Shown: piece after piece, positions 8,779 to 16,351 of the stretch
Numbering within the stretch: position 1 is the first letter of the stretch
Layout of the letters: every line of letters begins with the position of its first letter
Assembly: GCA_930990965.1 (NCBI GenBank)
Contig: CAKNRQ010000019.1
Coordinates: 1 to 44,525, forward strand
DNA: 44,525 nt
Source of the DNA: an uncultured Clostridia bacterium
GTDB taxonomy: Bacteria > Bacillota > Clostridia > Oscillospirales > Oscillospiraceae
Direction: 5' to 3'
Program-made: the position numbers and the translations under genes
The notes under the pieces: generated by a model
Databases searched by the model: none
Told to the model about the DNA's origin: nothing
Seen by the model: the letters and a program-made list of their open reading frames with translations, nothing else

Positions 8779-9204
8779 TTATTTCAAGTTGTTTGCGACT
8801 CGGGTAAGCAGGGTGTTGAGCATAATCCGTTCTTCGTCAGAAAATCCGTGTAATAAGGTCTGCTCAGCATCGTCCATGTCATGGCTGGCTTCTGCGCAAC
8901 AGGCTTCTCCGGCAGAAGTAATGTGTACCAGCTTGACGCGCTTGTCTGTGGAGTCTGCGCACGCTTCCACCAAACCCTTTTGCTCGAGCCTGGATATAAT
9001 ACCGGCAGCGGTGGACTGGGCTACGCCAAAATGCTTTTCTATTTCTTTCATAGGAAGCTGTTTGCCCGTAGCTGCCTGTAAGAACATTAAGACAGCTACC
9101 TGCATCATTGTTAAGTCCTTTGCCCTCAACACATTATTGGAGAGCTTTTCAAGCCGGTCATGGATTTGCTTAATAAGAAACCCGTTTGAATGGCATACAG
9201 ACAT
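8779..9204 (-). CDS. MarR-family transcriptional regulator
   Basis: A protein of 141 residues with the MarR winged-helix: MKEIEKHFGVAQSTAAGIIS as recognition helix and LEQKGLVEACADSTDKRVK as wing. The ATG at 9204 is chosen because AAGGAG (9215-9220) is 10 bases upstream; the upstream ATG at 9213 would be only 1 base from it. MarR proteins usually repress a neighbouring exporter and themselves until a drug or phenolic ligand binds. The MATE gene follows on the same strand, and matching palindromes lie before both genes, which supports local autoregulation. Because the MATE gene is broken, the regulator may have lost its main target. Confidence 0.88.
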   Translation of the reverse strand: MSVCHSNGFLIKQIHDRLEKLSNNVLRAKDLTMMQVAVLMFLQAATGKQLPMKEIEKHFGVAQSTAAGIISRLEQKGLVEACADSTDKRVKLVHITSAGEACCAEASHDMDDAEQTLLHGFSDEERIMLNTLLTRVANNLK

Positions 9205-9245
9205 TGATCGCATACTCCTTTATTCAGAACCGTTCTTATGCAAGA

Positions 9246-9285
9246 AGAATAGCACACTGTCGGCCCAATGTAAATAGCATGCTAT
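9246..9285 (-). promoter_or_regulatory. marR promoter with overlapping operator
   Basis: On the minus strand TTTACA (9269-9274), a 17-base spacer and TATTCT (9246-9251) form a sigma-70-type promoter. The perfect 12-bp palindrome ATAGCATGCTAT (9274-9285) abuts the -35 box. A further half-site (AATAGCAC) lies at 9249-9256 in the -10 region. Confidence 0.6.
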
Positions 9286-9430
9286 CATTGTTTACAGTAA
9301 GGACATGAGTTTTAGGATAGCATCAGTGCAGCCTTCGCTCAATATGGGGTTTGACGGCAAGAGCTTTTATCCTGCACGACGCGGTGGTTGATTCTGGTTG
9401 GGAGTTGCCTTTGCCTGCGATTATGGGGGA

Positions 9431-9886
9431 TCAATGCATTTGCCTTCTGAGTTTAAACATCCCTTCGTGCCCGTCTCCGATAAAATCTTCCGGTTTACCC
9501 GGCAATGGGTTCTGTGAAGTAAAGTGTTGAACAATGTGAAAACCGCATACATTGACGTAAAAATGCACATTCCTTTTTTCAAAACAGGGGGTGCACGTTT
9601 CCCAAACTCTTGTTTCAGGGTGCAATTTCTTTATGGCAGACCATATCTTGGCGCCGATACCTCTATTTTGCACCCCACATTTCACAAATAGCAAATCAAG
9701 ATGATTGTGCTGTGCTTTATTGTCAATAACTACGACTGCACCACCGACCATTTCGCTTCCAATAACTGCCTTATATGCAACAGCGCCTTCTGTATCGAGC
9801 GAAGAATCAATATCCTGCTCCGGAAGAACAACCTGCTCTGTCTCGCCATAGGTGTTTTCATATCCTTTTTGAAAGGCGCGCTGCAT
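9431..9886 (-). CDS. GNAT-family N-acetyltransferase, probably N-terminally truncated
   Basis: 151 residues with a recognisable GNAT core: LDLLFVKCGVQNRGIGAKIW carries the Q/R-x-x-G-x-G/A acetyl-CoA loop, and VHFYVNVCGFHIVQHF is the late strand-helix. The substrate is unknown. The ORF starts at MQRAFQKGYENTYGE, which in this kind of protein normally follows a first strand and helix of about 15-20 residues, so the N-terminus seems lost. The ATG directly abuts its GGAG (no spacing), a poor start. It is the last gene of the run from DUF2089 through the two membrane proteins, 10 bases after the previous stop. It may be non-functional. Confidence 0.65.
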   Translation of the reverse strand: MQRAFQKGYENTYGETEQVVLPEQDIDSSLDTEGAVAYKAVIGSEMVGGAVVVIDNKAQHNHLDLLFVKCGVQNRGIGAKIWSAIKKLHPETRVWETCTPCFEKRNVHFYVNVCGFHIVQHFTSQNPLPGKPEDFIGDGHEGMFKLRRQMH

Positions 9887-9896
9887 CTCCTTTTTA

Positions 9897-10187
9897 TTAT
9901 TGAATATCTTTAGCTTTCATGCGCTCCATTTCTGCTTGCAGAGTTTTCTTGTATTTGTCCCTGCCGGTTCCCCAATCTCCCCAAAACAGGGTGTTTAGAA
10001 TGACAAATGGGAACAAATATTTAGTTTCCAAAGGAACTATGCCTTTGGCAAAAATCCAAATCGTCCCGGCAAGTATTAAAACGGGAATAATTCCACCCCA
10101 AAGAGGGCTTTTAAATTTCGTACACAAAAGGTATTCTGCAATAAAAAGCACAGTAGCAACGATAAATCCAACAATCAATTCGATCAT
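9897..10187 (-). CDS. Small membrane protein, paralogue of the preceding gene
   Basis: 96 residues from the ATG at 10187, with AAAGGGAG 9 bases upstream (a TTG at 10193 is too close). Three hydrophobic segments are visible (about 4-20, 29-47, 56-71), then a charged C-terminus ending MERMKAKDIQ. It shares GGIIPVL and the MKAKDI tail with the 92-residue protein encoded just upstream, so the two arose by tandem duplication. No function is known. It probably belongs with the DUF2089 regulator, as sensor or partner. Confidence 0.7.
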   Translation of the reverse strand: MIELIVGFIVATVLFIAEYLLCTKFKSPLWGGIIPVLILAGTIWIFAKGIVPLETKYLFPFVILNTLFWGDWGTGRDKYKKTLQAEMERMKAKDIQ

Positions 10188-10201
10188 TTTCAATACTCCC
10201 T

Positions 10202-10480
10202 TTAGCCGATGTCCTTAGCTTTCATTTTTTCAATTTCTCTTTTCTTTGCCGCCTGATGTCCCTGAATCCAAAACAGGAAGAAAATAAGCGTCGGGAAAAC
10301 AATCATTTTCCAATCTTCTCCCCAGCTTATTTTTCCGTTGAAAAATAAGAATACCAGTGATGCAACCCACAAAAGAGGGATAATGCCGCCTAAATACCAA
10401 AACTTAGGGCTTCTTTGGCACAACCAGATATGAAGTATGATGATCGCAACCGCTGTAATCAATGTAATGGCTGTATTCAT
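10202..10480 (-). CDS. Small membrane protein, first of a tandem paralogous pair
   Basis: 92 residues with three predicted membrane segments (about 3-20, 29-48, 60-73) and a basic/acidic C-terminus KKREIEKMKAKDIG. The GGIIPLL turn and the final MKAKDI recur in the next gene. The ATG overlaps the stop of the DUF2089 gene (ATGA), so the pair is co-translated. I do not recognise a named family. Confidence 0.7.
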   Translation of the reverse strand: MNTAITLITAVAIIILHIWLCQRSPKFWYLGGIIPLLWVASLVFLFFNGKISWGEDWKMIVFPTLIFFLFWIQGHQAAKKREIEKMKAKDIG

Positions 10481-10788
10481 GATGTTTTCTCCTTCTCCTG
10501 CTTATACTTTTCGATAATGATTTTTGCCGTTTCCAAATCAATCCGGGAGTCAACTGCCAACCCTTTGATAAACGCTGAAAATGGTTCTTCTTCTTTCTGG
10601 TCGCTCAACTCTATTTTCTGAATGAGCTTATCCAGCCTGAGCCGGACTGTGGGGTAGGAGACCTCGTACAAACGCGCAATCTCTTTCAGCGAACCTGATT
10701 TCAAGACAAAGTTCTTTAGAAAAGCCGCGTCCTCCGGTTCCAGTGCAAGTATCCATTGCGGGATTTTATCTAGCTCCAAATCAGCCAC
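10477..10788 (-). CDS. DUF2089-family helix-turn-helix protein
   Basis: 103 residues matching DUF2089: WILALEPEDAAFLKNFVLKS, then SGSLKEIARLYEVSYPTVRL, which is a clear helix-turn-helix (about residues 31-56). The N-terminal zinc-ribbon found in longer DUF2089 proteins is absent. GTG at 10788 is the only in-frame start before an upstream stop; AAGG lies directly before it. It is probably a transcription factor controlling the membrane-protein genes it is fused to in one operon. Confidence 0.82.
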   Translation of the reverse strand: MADLELDKIPQWILALEPEDAAFLKNFVLKSGSLKEIARLYEVSYPTVRLRLDKLIQKIELSDQKEEEPFSAFIKGLAVDSRIDLETAKIIIEKYKQEKEKTS

Positions 10789-10815
10789 CCTTTCTCATTG
10801 ACCTTAACAATATTA

Positions 10816-10843
10816 AGTATAACATAAACAGAATTAAAGTCAA
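10816..10843 (-). promoter_or_regulatory. Promoter of the DUF2089 operon
   Basis: Minus-strand TTGACT (10838-10843), a 16-base spacer and TATACT (10816-10821), each 5 of 6 to consensus, about 30 bases before the GTG. Confidence 0.6.
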
Positions 10844-10979
10844 TAGAAAAGTAGGACTTATTTTTGATAATTACATTGGACAGATATCCGGCTGTGTTGC
10901 CATACAAAAAACAATAAAAGACAGAATTAGGGGCGATTATGTCAAAAAATTACCAACAGAATTGAGCTATATTACCGTA

Positions 10980-11008
10980 TTGACATTTAGCTGGAAGGGA
11001 CTTATTAT
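10980..11008 (+). promoter_or_regulatory. Strong promoter of the eight-gene molybdenum-cofactor/ABC operon
   Basis: Perfect TTGACA (10980-10985), a 17-base spacer and TATTAT (11003-11008), 58 bases before the first gene. An inverted repeat (11017-11038) covers the expected transcription start. Confidence 0.75.
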
Positions 11009-11016
11009 GCATAATA

Positions 11017-11038
11017 GAGTGGTTTTTGAAAACAACTC
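11017..11038. promoter_or_regulatory. Candidate operator at the start site of operon A
   Basis: GAGTGG-N10-CAACTC, an inverted repeat with one mismatch and a 10-base spacer, directly after the -10 box. The same architecture (AAGTTG-N10-CAACTT) overlaps the -35 box of the paralogous MobA-ModE gene at 19371-19394. Confidence 0.5.
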
Positions 11039-11065
11039 GCTTTTAGACATCGGTCGGAGGTACAT

Positions 11066-12007
11066 ATGAAGTATGCAGCGCTTATAACTGCGGCGGGGAT
11101 GAGCTCACGTATGGGAGAGTTCAAACCCATGCTGAACATGGGGTCCATATCCATAGCCCAGCGCGTGGTGTCCACGTTCCGGCAGGCAGGCGTGGAGCGA
11201 ATAGTTATGGTCACAGGATGCCATGCGCAGGAGCTTGAGCGGCATCTGTCCGGGAATGGAATTGTGTTCCTGCGAAACGAGAATTACGAAAACTCGCAGA
11301 TGTTCGATTCGGTAAAAATAGGGCTGAGCTATTTGCGCGAAAAATGCAGCGCCGTACTTTTTACCCCGGTTGACATACCGCTGTTCACAGTGGACACGGT
11401 GAGGGCGCTTATAGAGTCCGGGGCCGATTTAATCAGCCCGGCATACAGAGGCAGCGCCGGGCACCCAATACTGATTTCAGCAAAACTTATAGACACGATA
11501 CTTACTTACAGCGGTAAAAGCGGGCTGCGGGGAGCGCTCGAGCGCTGCGGTAAAAAGATGAGGCTGCTGCCGGTAAACGACGAGGGAATCCTCTACGACG
11601 CGGACACGCCCGAAGACTACAGCCGCCTGCTTCGCTATCACAACTCCCAGCTTATACGCCCGGTGACACATGTGGAGCTGGTGAAGGAGACACCCTTTCT
11701 CGACAGACGCATAGCCATGCTCCTCATGCTCATTGACGAGACAAAATCGGTGAGAAAGGCCTGTCAACGCATGCAAATATCCTACTCTACGGGATGGAAG
11801 AGCATACGAGCCCTGGAGTCACAGCTTGACTGCACACTGGTGCTGCGCACCCAGGGCGGGGCCGGAGGCGGCGCAAGCGAGCTCACCGGCGAAGCAAAGA
11901 CGCTGCTGGAGAGATATCATAAATTTGAGCAATCAGTGCAGAAATTTGCCGTGGAACAGTTTGACACGTACTTTGGGGAGCTCTTTTCATGCGGAAAACT
12001 TATCTGA
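11066..12007 (+). CDS. MobA-like nucleotidyltransferase fused to a ModE-type DNA-binding domain
   Basis: 313 residues, two parts. Residues 1-190 are an NTP transferase of the MobA/MocA type: LITAAGMSSRMGEFKPML (P-loop-like substrate motif) and FTPVDIPLF (metal-binding region). Such enzymes attach CMP or GMP to molybdopterin. Residues about 210-305 are a winged helix like the N-terminus of ModE: LMLIDETKSVRKACQRMQIS, then YSTGWKSIRALE. In the related family typified by DVU_1551, the transferase serves xanthine/aldehyde oxidases, so cytosine dinucleotide formation is likely. SD GGAGG (11056-11060). It heads an operon whose next gene overlaps it by 19 bases. The fused regulator may sense cofactor state and act on the AGTtG-N10-CAACT repeats. 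A second copy lies at 18380-19300. Confidence 0.85.
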   Translation: MKYAALITAAGMSSRMGEFKPMLNMGSISIAQRVVSTFRQAGVERIVMVTGCHAQELERHLSGNGIVFLRNENYENSQMFDSVKIGLSYLREKCSAVLFTPVDIPLFTVDTVRALIESGADLISPAYRGSAGHPILISAKLIDTILTYSGKSGLRGALERCGKKMRLLPVNDEGILYDADTPEDYSRLLRYHNSQLIRPVTHVELVKETPFLDRRIAMLLMLIDETKSVRKACQRMQISYSTGWKSIRALESQLDCTLVLRTQGGAGGGASELTGEAKTLLERYHKFEQSVQKFAVEQFDTYFGELFSCGKLI

Positions 12008-13002
12008 TACGTCATGGCAAACCGGATTTCCCGGCAGGTATGCGCATGTGTCTTGGCCGCACGGAATTGCCGCTGGGGGTGGTGGGGCGCATGCAGGCGG
12101 CGCTGCTGGGCCGGGAGCTTGCCTGTAAGGTGGACTCGGTGTATTCAAGCCCGCTCTCTCGCGCAGTACAGACAGCTCAGGCGCTGCGCCGGCCGGTAAC
12201 GTTAATTGACAACCTCGCCGAACAGTACGCGGGGGAATGGGACGGGCTCACCTTTGATGAGATACAGGCGCGGTATCCGGAGCTCTATGCGCGGCGTGCC
12301 GGAGACCGGTATCTGCCCCTGCCCGGTTCGGAGCCAGACGGCGAAGCGCTCTCGCGTTTTGTCCGGGCCATGGACGAGGCTTTGTCCTGCGCCGGGACGG
12401 CCGCGGTAGTGGCGCATGCGAGCGTTATACGACTGTATCTGAACAGTCTGGGGGCGGGCATGGTCAAAATACCGTATGGCTCCTATGTCGAGCTGGATGA
12501 AGGCATTCCGGTGCGGATAGGCGTTCAGCCTCACCCTGAGCCTGACGATGAACTTTGTCTTGAGCTGCTGCGCGCGACGGGCACGCCGGAGCGCGTGGTC
12601 CGTCACTGCGCTGCCGTCGCGGACAGGGCGTCAGAGCTGGCTTCTGCCCTGGGCATGGATGTCCACATGGTGCGCGCTGCCGCCTATCTGCACGACATTG
12701 CCCGCGAGTACCCGAACCATCCTGACGTGGGGGCGGGATGGCTCGACGAGCTGGGATACAGCGAAATTGCAGACATGGTGCGGCTGCACCACAGCCACGA
12801 TGGGCGCACGCTCGATGCTGCAGCCGTGGTGTACATAGCCGACAAGCTGGTTCTGGACGACCGGCCGTGTACGCTCGCGGAGCGCTTTGCGGCCAGCGAG
12901 AGCAAGTGCGTGTCGCCTGAGGCACGGGGAAAACACAATGAACGCCGCACAGCGGCAGAGAACATAGTCAGACTTATGGAAGGAAGAGGAATGAAAGTAT
13001 GA
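11989..13002 (+). CDS. Histidine phosphatase - HD-domain fusion protein
   Basis: 337 residues. The N-terminal half is a histidine phosphatase (phosphoglycerate-mutase fold): RHG at 8-10 with nucleophile His9, SSPLSRAVQTA, and VVAHAS with His143. The C-terminal half (about 200-330) is an HD phosphohydrolase: His206, His235-Asp236 in YLHDIAREY, and LHHSHDG. Each half alone removes phosphate groups from small metabolites or nucleotides; the substrate of the fusion is not known. The ATG at 11989 has GGGGAG 8 bases upstream and lies within the end of the transferase gene, so they are coupled. The placement suggests processing of a phosphorylated cofactor intermediate or nucleotide by-product, which is inference. 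Confidence 0.85.
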   Translation: MRKTYLIRHGKPDFPAGMRMCLGRTELPLGVVGRMQAALLGRELACKVDSVYSSPLSRAVQTAQALRRPVTLIDNLAEQYAGEWDGLTFDEIQARYPELYARRAGDRYLPLPGSEPDGEALSRFVRAMDEALSCAGTAAVVAHASVIRLYLNSLGAGMVKIPYGSYVELDEGIPVRIGVQPHPEPDDELCLELLRATGTPERVVRHCAAVADRASELASALGMDVHMVRAAAYLHDIAREYPNHPDVGAGWLDELGYSEIADMVRLHHSHDGRTLDAAAVVYIADKLVLDDRPCTLAERFAASESKCVSPEARGKHNERRTAAENIVRLMEGRGMKV

Positions 13003-13997
13003 AAAAGCTCCTGAAGATAATGGGCGAAAAACTCCGCTCCGGCGAAGACTTGATGCTTGTAACGGTGGTTGCCTCATCCGGCGCCACGCCGCGCGGAGCG
13101 GGGGCCAGAATGCTCGTGGGCCGCGAGGGCCGTATCTACGGCACAATAGGCGGCGGGGCCGTCGAGTACCGCAGCGAGCATATTGCCGCCGAACAGCTCG
13201 CAAAGCGCGCCTCGCTGGAGCACGATTTCACGCTCACGAAGGACGATGTGCAGAATCTGGGCATGATTTGCGGCGGCGACGTCAAGGTTTTCTTTCACTA
13301 CATCCCGGCGGGGGATGCAAACGCAATAGCTGTTTCAGACGAGGCCGGGGCCCGTTTTGAGCGCGGCGACAGCTTTTGGCTGGCCAGCGACCTTGCCCAC
13401 GACGGCGCACTGTCAGTGGCCGACAAGGCGTCCGCTCCCGAATGGCTGTTGCCGCATCTCAGCGGCCACCCGCAGAGGGTAAAGGATGAGGAACACGACA
13501 TTTTTGCCGAGCAGCTGAATTCTTCCGGGCGGGTATACATCTTTGGCGGCGGGCACGTGGCGCAGGCGCTGGAGCCGGTGCTGACGAACATAGGCTTCCG
13601 CTGCGTAGTCATGGACGACCGTCCGGACTTCACGAGGCGCGAGCTGTTTCCCACAGCGGAAGAAATAAAGCTGATTGACTTCGGCAATATAGCCGCGAGC
13701 GTAAACATAACCGGCGAGGACTATGTCTGCGTCATGACCCGGGGGCATGCCTTCGACACCGTTGTTCAGTCGCAGATTCTGCCGCTCAGGCCGTACTATG
13801 TCGGCGTCATAGGCTCGCGCGCGAAGGCGGCCGGCGTGAGGCGGCAGCTGATTGAAAACTACGGCGTCTCCGAGGCCGACTGCGACCTGGTCACGACGCC
13901 CATCGGCCTTGACATAGGCGCGGAGACTCCGGCAGAGATAGCTATATCAATTGCCGCGCAGCTCATAGCCGTGCGCGCAGGGCGCAGCGCAAAATGA
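12999..13997 (+). CDS. xdhC: XdhC/CoxI-family molybdenum cofactor sulfuration/insertion protein
   Basis: 332 residues. The XdhC/CoxI N-terminal domain has ATPRGAG (29-35), GTIGGGAVE (48-56) and ICGGDV (90-95); the C-terminal Rossmann domain starts with YIFGGGHVAQAL (180-191) and contains MTRGHAFD and GVIGSRAKA. XdhC binds the molybdenum cofactor, promotes its sulfuration and delivers it to xanthine dehydrogenase-type apoenzymes. The likely client here is the aldehyde oxidoreductase at 19871. The start overlaps the previous stop (ATGA). Confidence 0.93.
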   Translation: MKKLLKIMGEKLRSGEDLMLVTVVASSGATPRGAGARMLVGREGRIYGTIGGGAVEYRSEHIAAEQLAKRASLEHDFTLTKDDVQNLGMICGGDVKVFFHYIPAGDANAIAVSDEAGARFERGDSFWLASDLAHDGALSVADKASAPEWLLPHLSGHPQRVKDEEHDIFAEQLNSSGRVYIFGGGHVAQALEPVLTNIGFRCVVMDDRPDFTRRELFPTAEEIKLIDFGNIAASVNITGEDYVCVMTRGHAFDTVVQSQILPLRPYYVGVIGSRAKAAGVRRQLIENYGVSEADCDLVTTPIGLDIGAETPAEIAISIAAQLIAVRAGRSAK

Positions 13998-14599
13998 AAC
14001 GGCATGTCGTAATCTCGGGCGAAATAGGAGCTGGCAAGAGCACGCTTATATGCCGCGCGCTCGGCGGGCGTCTGCGTTTTGCGGGGGGCTTTGCAACGGT
14101 GCGCGTTATGAGCGGCGTCAGACTGGAGGGCTTTGAGCTGGTCCCTGCGCCGGAGCTGCTTCTGGAACAGCCGCGCGGCGAGCGCTTTCTGGACTTTGCA
14201 AACGGCGTGCCGTATGACCCGGAGGTTTTCCGCGTTCACGGTGCTGAGCTGCTGAGAGAAGCCGGGGAGAGGCCGTTTGCCGTGATAGACGAGGTGGGCG
14301 GCATGGAGCTGCTCATACCCGAGTTTTACGAAGCGCTGCTGGGCCTGCTGTGTTCGTCAAAGCCGTGGGTCTGTGTGCTGAAAACTGCGAAGTCAGTTGA
14401 CAGGCTCGGCAGATCCATCGCTGTGGCCCCGCAGCTTGCCGCACGTGTACAGGAGCTCCGTGAGACGCTGCTTGCCCGGGACGATACTACAGAAGTTGTT
14501 GTACATACCCGCGGCGATGCCGAAGTTATGAGGGCGCTTGTACAGTGGGCGCAGGAACACGCTAATCAGGCAGGTGAAAGAAATGTGGGAGCTATATGA
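13994..14599 (+). CDS. THEP1-like nucleoside-triphosphatase
   Basis: 201 residues of a P-loop NTPase: Walker A GEIGAGKST (9-17, Lys15) at the very N-terminus and a Walker B-type block FAVIDEVGGMEL, the hallmark of the THEP1 nucleotide triphosphatase family. Archaeal and human relatives hydrolyse NTPs slowly; in this setting a MobB/YqeC-like accessory role in cofactor assembly is plausible but unproven. The start overlaps the xdhC stop by 4 bases, and its own 3' end overlaps the next gene by 17 bases. Confidence 0.8.
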   Translation: MKRHVVISGEIGAGKSTLICRALGGRLRFAGGFATVRVMSGVRLEGFELVPAPELLLEQPRGERFLDFANGVPYDPEVFRVHGAELLREAGERPFAVIDEVGGMELLIPEFYEALLGLLCSSKPWVCVLKTAKSVDRLGRSIAVAPQLAARVQELRETLLARDDTTEVVVHTRGDAEVMRALVQWAQEHANQAGERNVGAI

Positions 14600-15317
14600 C
14601 GCGCTGATTGACAGTGTGGCCTCCGGCGAAAAGATAGAGCGCGCCGTCTCAGGACGCATATGGACGGCGGTGGAGACGGCAAATCTCACCGGCGTCGCCA
14701 TGACGACCGAGGGTGAGAGCATGATTCCCATGTACCCCGGGGGCGTAGAGGGATTGACCCTCCGCGAAGCCGCAGTGTGCGCAAAGAGCTGGAACCTAGT
14801 CGAAGCCGGGTTCGGAATGGCGGCGGTCAATGCATGCTGCAACACTGCCGGGCGTATGGACGAACTGGGCTGCAGCGAACCTTACGACAACTACTGCACG
14901 CGCGGACTGGATTTCACAGGTATGACCGTGGGCCTGGTCGGACACCTGAAGATGCCCTCCGGCACACTCGACGCCGCAGAGCAGGTGTACATACTCGAGC
15001 GTCACCCGAAGCCGGGCGATTACCCGGACAGCGCCTGCGAATATATCCTGCCCGGGTGCGACGCGGTGCTGATAACCGGTTCGTCACTGGTGAACAAGAC
15101 GCTCCCGCGCCTTCTCGAGCTCTGCCGGGACGCCTATGTGATACTCACCGGCCCTACCGTGCCGCTGTGTCCGGCGTTGCTGGACTTCGGCATAGACCGG
15201 CTCGCGGGTATGTGCGTCACCGACCGGGATGGGGCCTGGGACCATGCCGCCGGGGGGCGCGACGGCCCGCCATTCAGGTACGGGCGCACTTTCCTATTGG
15301 GGAGGGATTTGGCTTGA
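14583..15317 (+). CDS. DUF4213/DUF364-type Rossmann-like protein
   Basis: 244 residues from the ATG at 14583 with AGGTGA 5 bases upstream. It fits the DUF4213-DUF364 family: an N-terminal domain (LTLREAAVCAKSWN, AAVNACCNT) and a C-terminal Rossmann-like half (GMTVGLVGHLKM, YILPGCDAVLITGSSLVN, VILTGPTVPLCP). The family is often called putative heavy-metal chelatase and sits with molybdenum or iron transport genes. The function is not established. Its stop overlaps the TTG start of the permease gene, so it is firmly part of the importer operon. Cys-rich NACCNT could hold a metal. Confidence 0.8.
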   Translation: MWELYDALIDSVASGEKIERAVSGRIWTAVETANLTGVAMTTEGESMIPMYPGGVEGLTLREAAVCAKSWNLVEAGFGMAAVNACCNTAGRMDELGCSEPYDNYCTRGLDFTGMTVGLVGHLKMPSGTLDAAEQVYILERHPKPGDYPDSACEYILPGCDAVLITGSSLVNKTLPRLLELCRDAYVILTGPTVPLCPALLDFGIDRLAGMCVTDRDGAWDHAAGGRDGPPFRYGRTFLLGRDLA

Positions 15318-16351
15318 AACGGCGTGACCATCTCCTCAGCGGCCCGGCCACCCTCGTAGTGCTGGGCACGGCGCTCGTAGTGTGCACACTTGTCAGTTTC
15401 CTGTTCGGGCGTTATCCCGTGCCGTTCCGTGAGCTTTGCGGCATACTGGGCGACAGGTTCCTCAGCCTTTTCGGTGGAGGCATAGACCAGTTCTGGACGG
15501 ACGCAATGTATGCCGCAGTCTGGAACGTGAGATTGCCGCGCGTACTCATGAGCGTGCTGGTCGGCGCCTGCCTCTCTGCTGCGGGCGCGGCGTATCAGGG
15601 CGTGTTCCAGAACCCTATGGCGGCCCCGGACGTGCTCGGCGCCAGCGCGGGCGCGGGCTTCGGCGCGGCGCTGGCCATATTTTTCGGTCTCTCCAGTGCA
15701 AAAATAACCATAGCTGCATTTGGCATGAGCCTCTTGACTGTGTCGCTGGTGTTCTGGGTGAGCCGCCGCGCCAAGGGCGAAAAGACGCTCGGGCTGGTGC
15801 TCGCCGGAATCATGATAAGCTCGCTCTTTGAGGCCGGTACCAGCTTTATAAAGCTCGCCGCCGACCCCAACAACAAGCTGCCCGAGATAACTTACTGGCT
15901 CATGGGCAGCCTCTCAGGTGCCAAATGGAGCGAGATACAGTTCGTGTTCTGGCCCATGCTGCTCGGGCTGGTGCCGCTATTCGCCCTGCGATGGAGGCTC
16001 AACGTGCTCTCCATGGGCGACGACGAGGCGCGCTCCATGGGCGTGGACGCGGGAAGGCTGCGCGTCGGAGTCATCGTCGCCGCCACGCTCGTCACGGCCT
16101 CCTCGGTCAGCGTCTCCGGCATGATAGGCTGGGTGGGGCTGGTCATACCGCACATGGTACTCCGTATCTGCGGCAGCGACTACCGCTGGCTGATGCCGGG
16201 CAGCATGCTCGGCGGCGCGGTGTTCCTGCTCATAGTGGACAACGTCTCCCGCAACGTGACCAGCGCGGGCATACCCATCGGCATACTAACCGCCTTTGTC
16301 GGCGCGCCGTTCTTCCTCTGGCTCATTACGGGAAGGAGGCATGAGGAATGA
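15314..16351 (+). CDS. FecCD-family ABC transporter permease
   Basis: 345 residues from the TTG at 15314, which overlaps the previous stop (TTGA) and has GGGAGGG about 8 bases upstream; the frame is open much further upstream, but that stretch is antisense-like and overlaps DUF364 in another frame. About ten membrane segments and family motifs are seen: NVRLPRVLMSVLVGACLSAA, GAAYQGVFQNPMAAPDVLG, and GMIGWVGLVIPHMVLRICG, which contacts the ATPase. The family imports siderophores, cobalamin, haem or chelated oxyanions. With XdhC-type genes around it, uptake of molybdate/tungstate in a chelated form is my best guess, not proven. Confidence 0.93.
   Translation: MKRRDHLLSGPATLVVLGTALVVCTLVSFLFGRYPVPFRELCGILGDRFLSLFGGGIDQFWTDAMYAAVWNVRLPRVLMSVLVGACLSAAGAAYQGVFQNPMAAPDVLGASAGAGFGAALAIFFGLSSAKITIAAFGMSLLTVSLVFWVSRRAKGEKTLGLVLAGIMISSLFEAGTSFIKLAADPNNKLPEITYWLMGSLSGAKWSEIQFVFWPMLLGLVPLFALRWRLNVLSMGDDEARSMGVDAGRLRVGVIVAATLVTASSVSVSGMIGWVGLVIPHMVLRICGSDYRWLMPGSMLGGAVFLLIVDNVSRNVTSAGIPIGILTAFVGAPFFLWLITGRRHEE

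Noticed and set aside
14777-15313. N-terminal extension of the FecCD permease frame
   Set aside because: Overlaps DUF364 in another frame, has no ribosome site and reads as Arg-rich shadow; the TTG at 15314 fits the operon overlap pattern.
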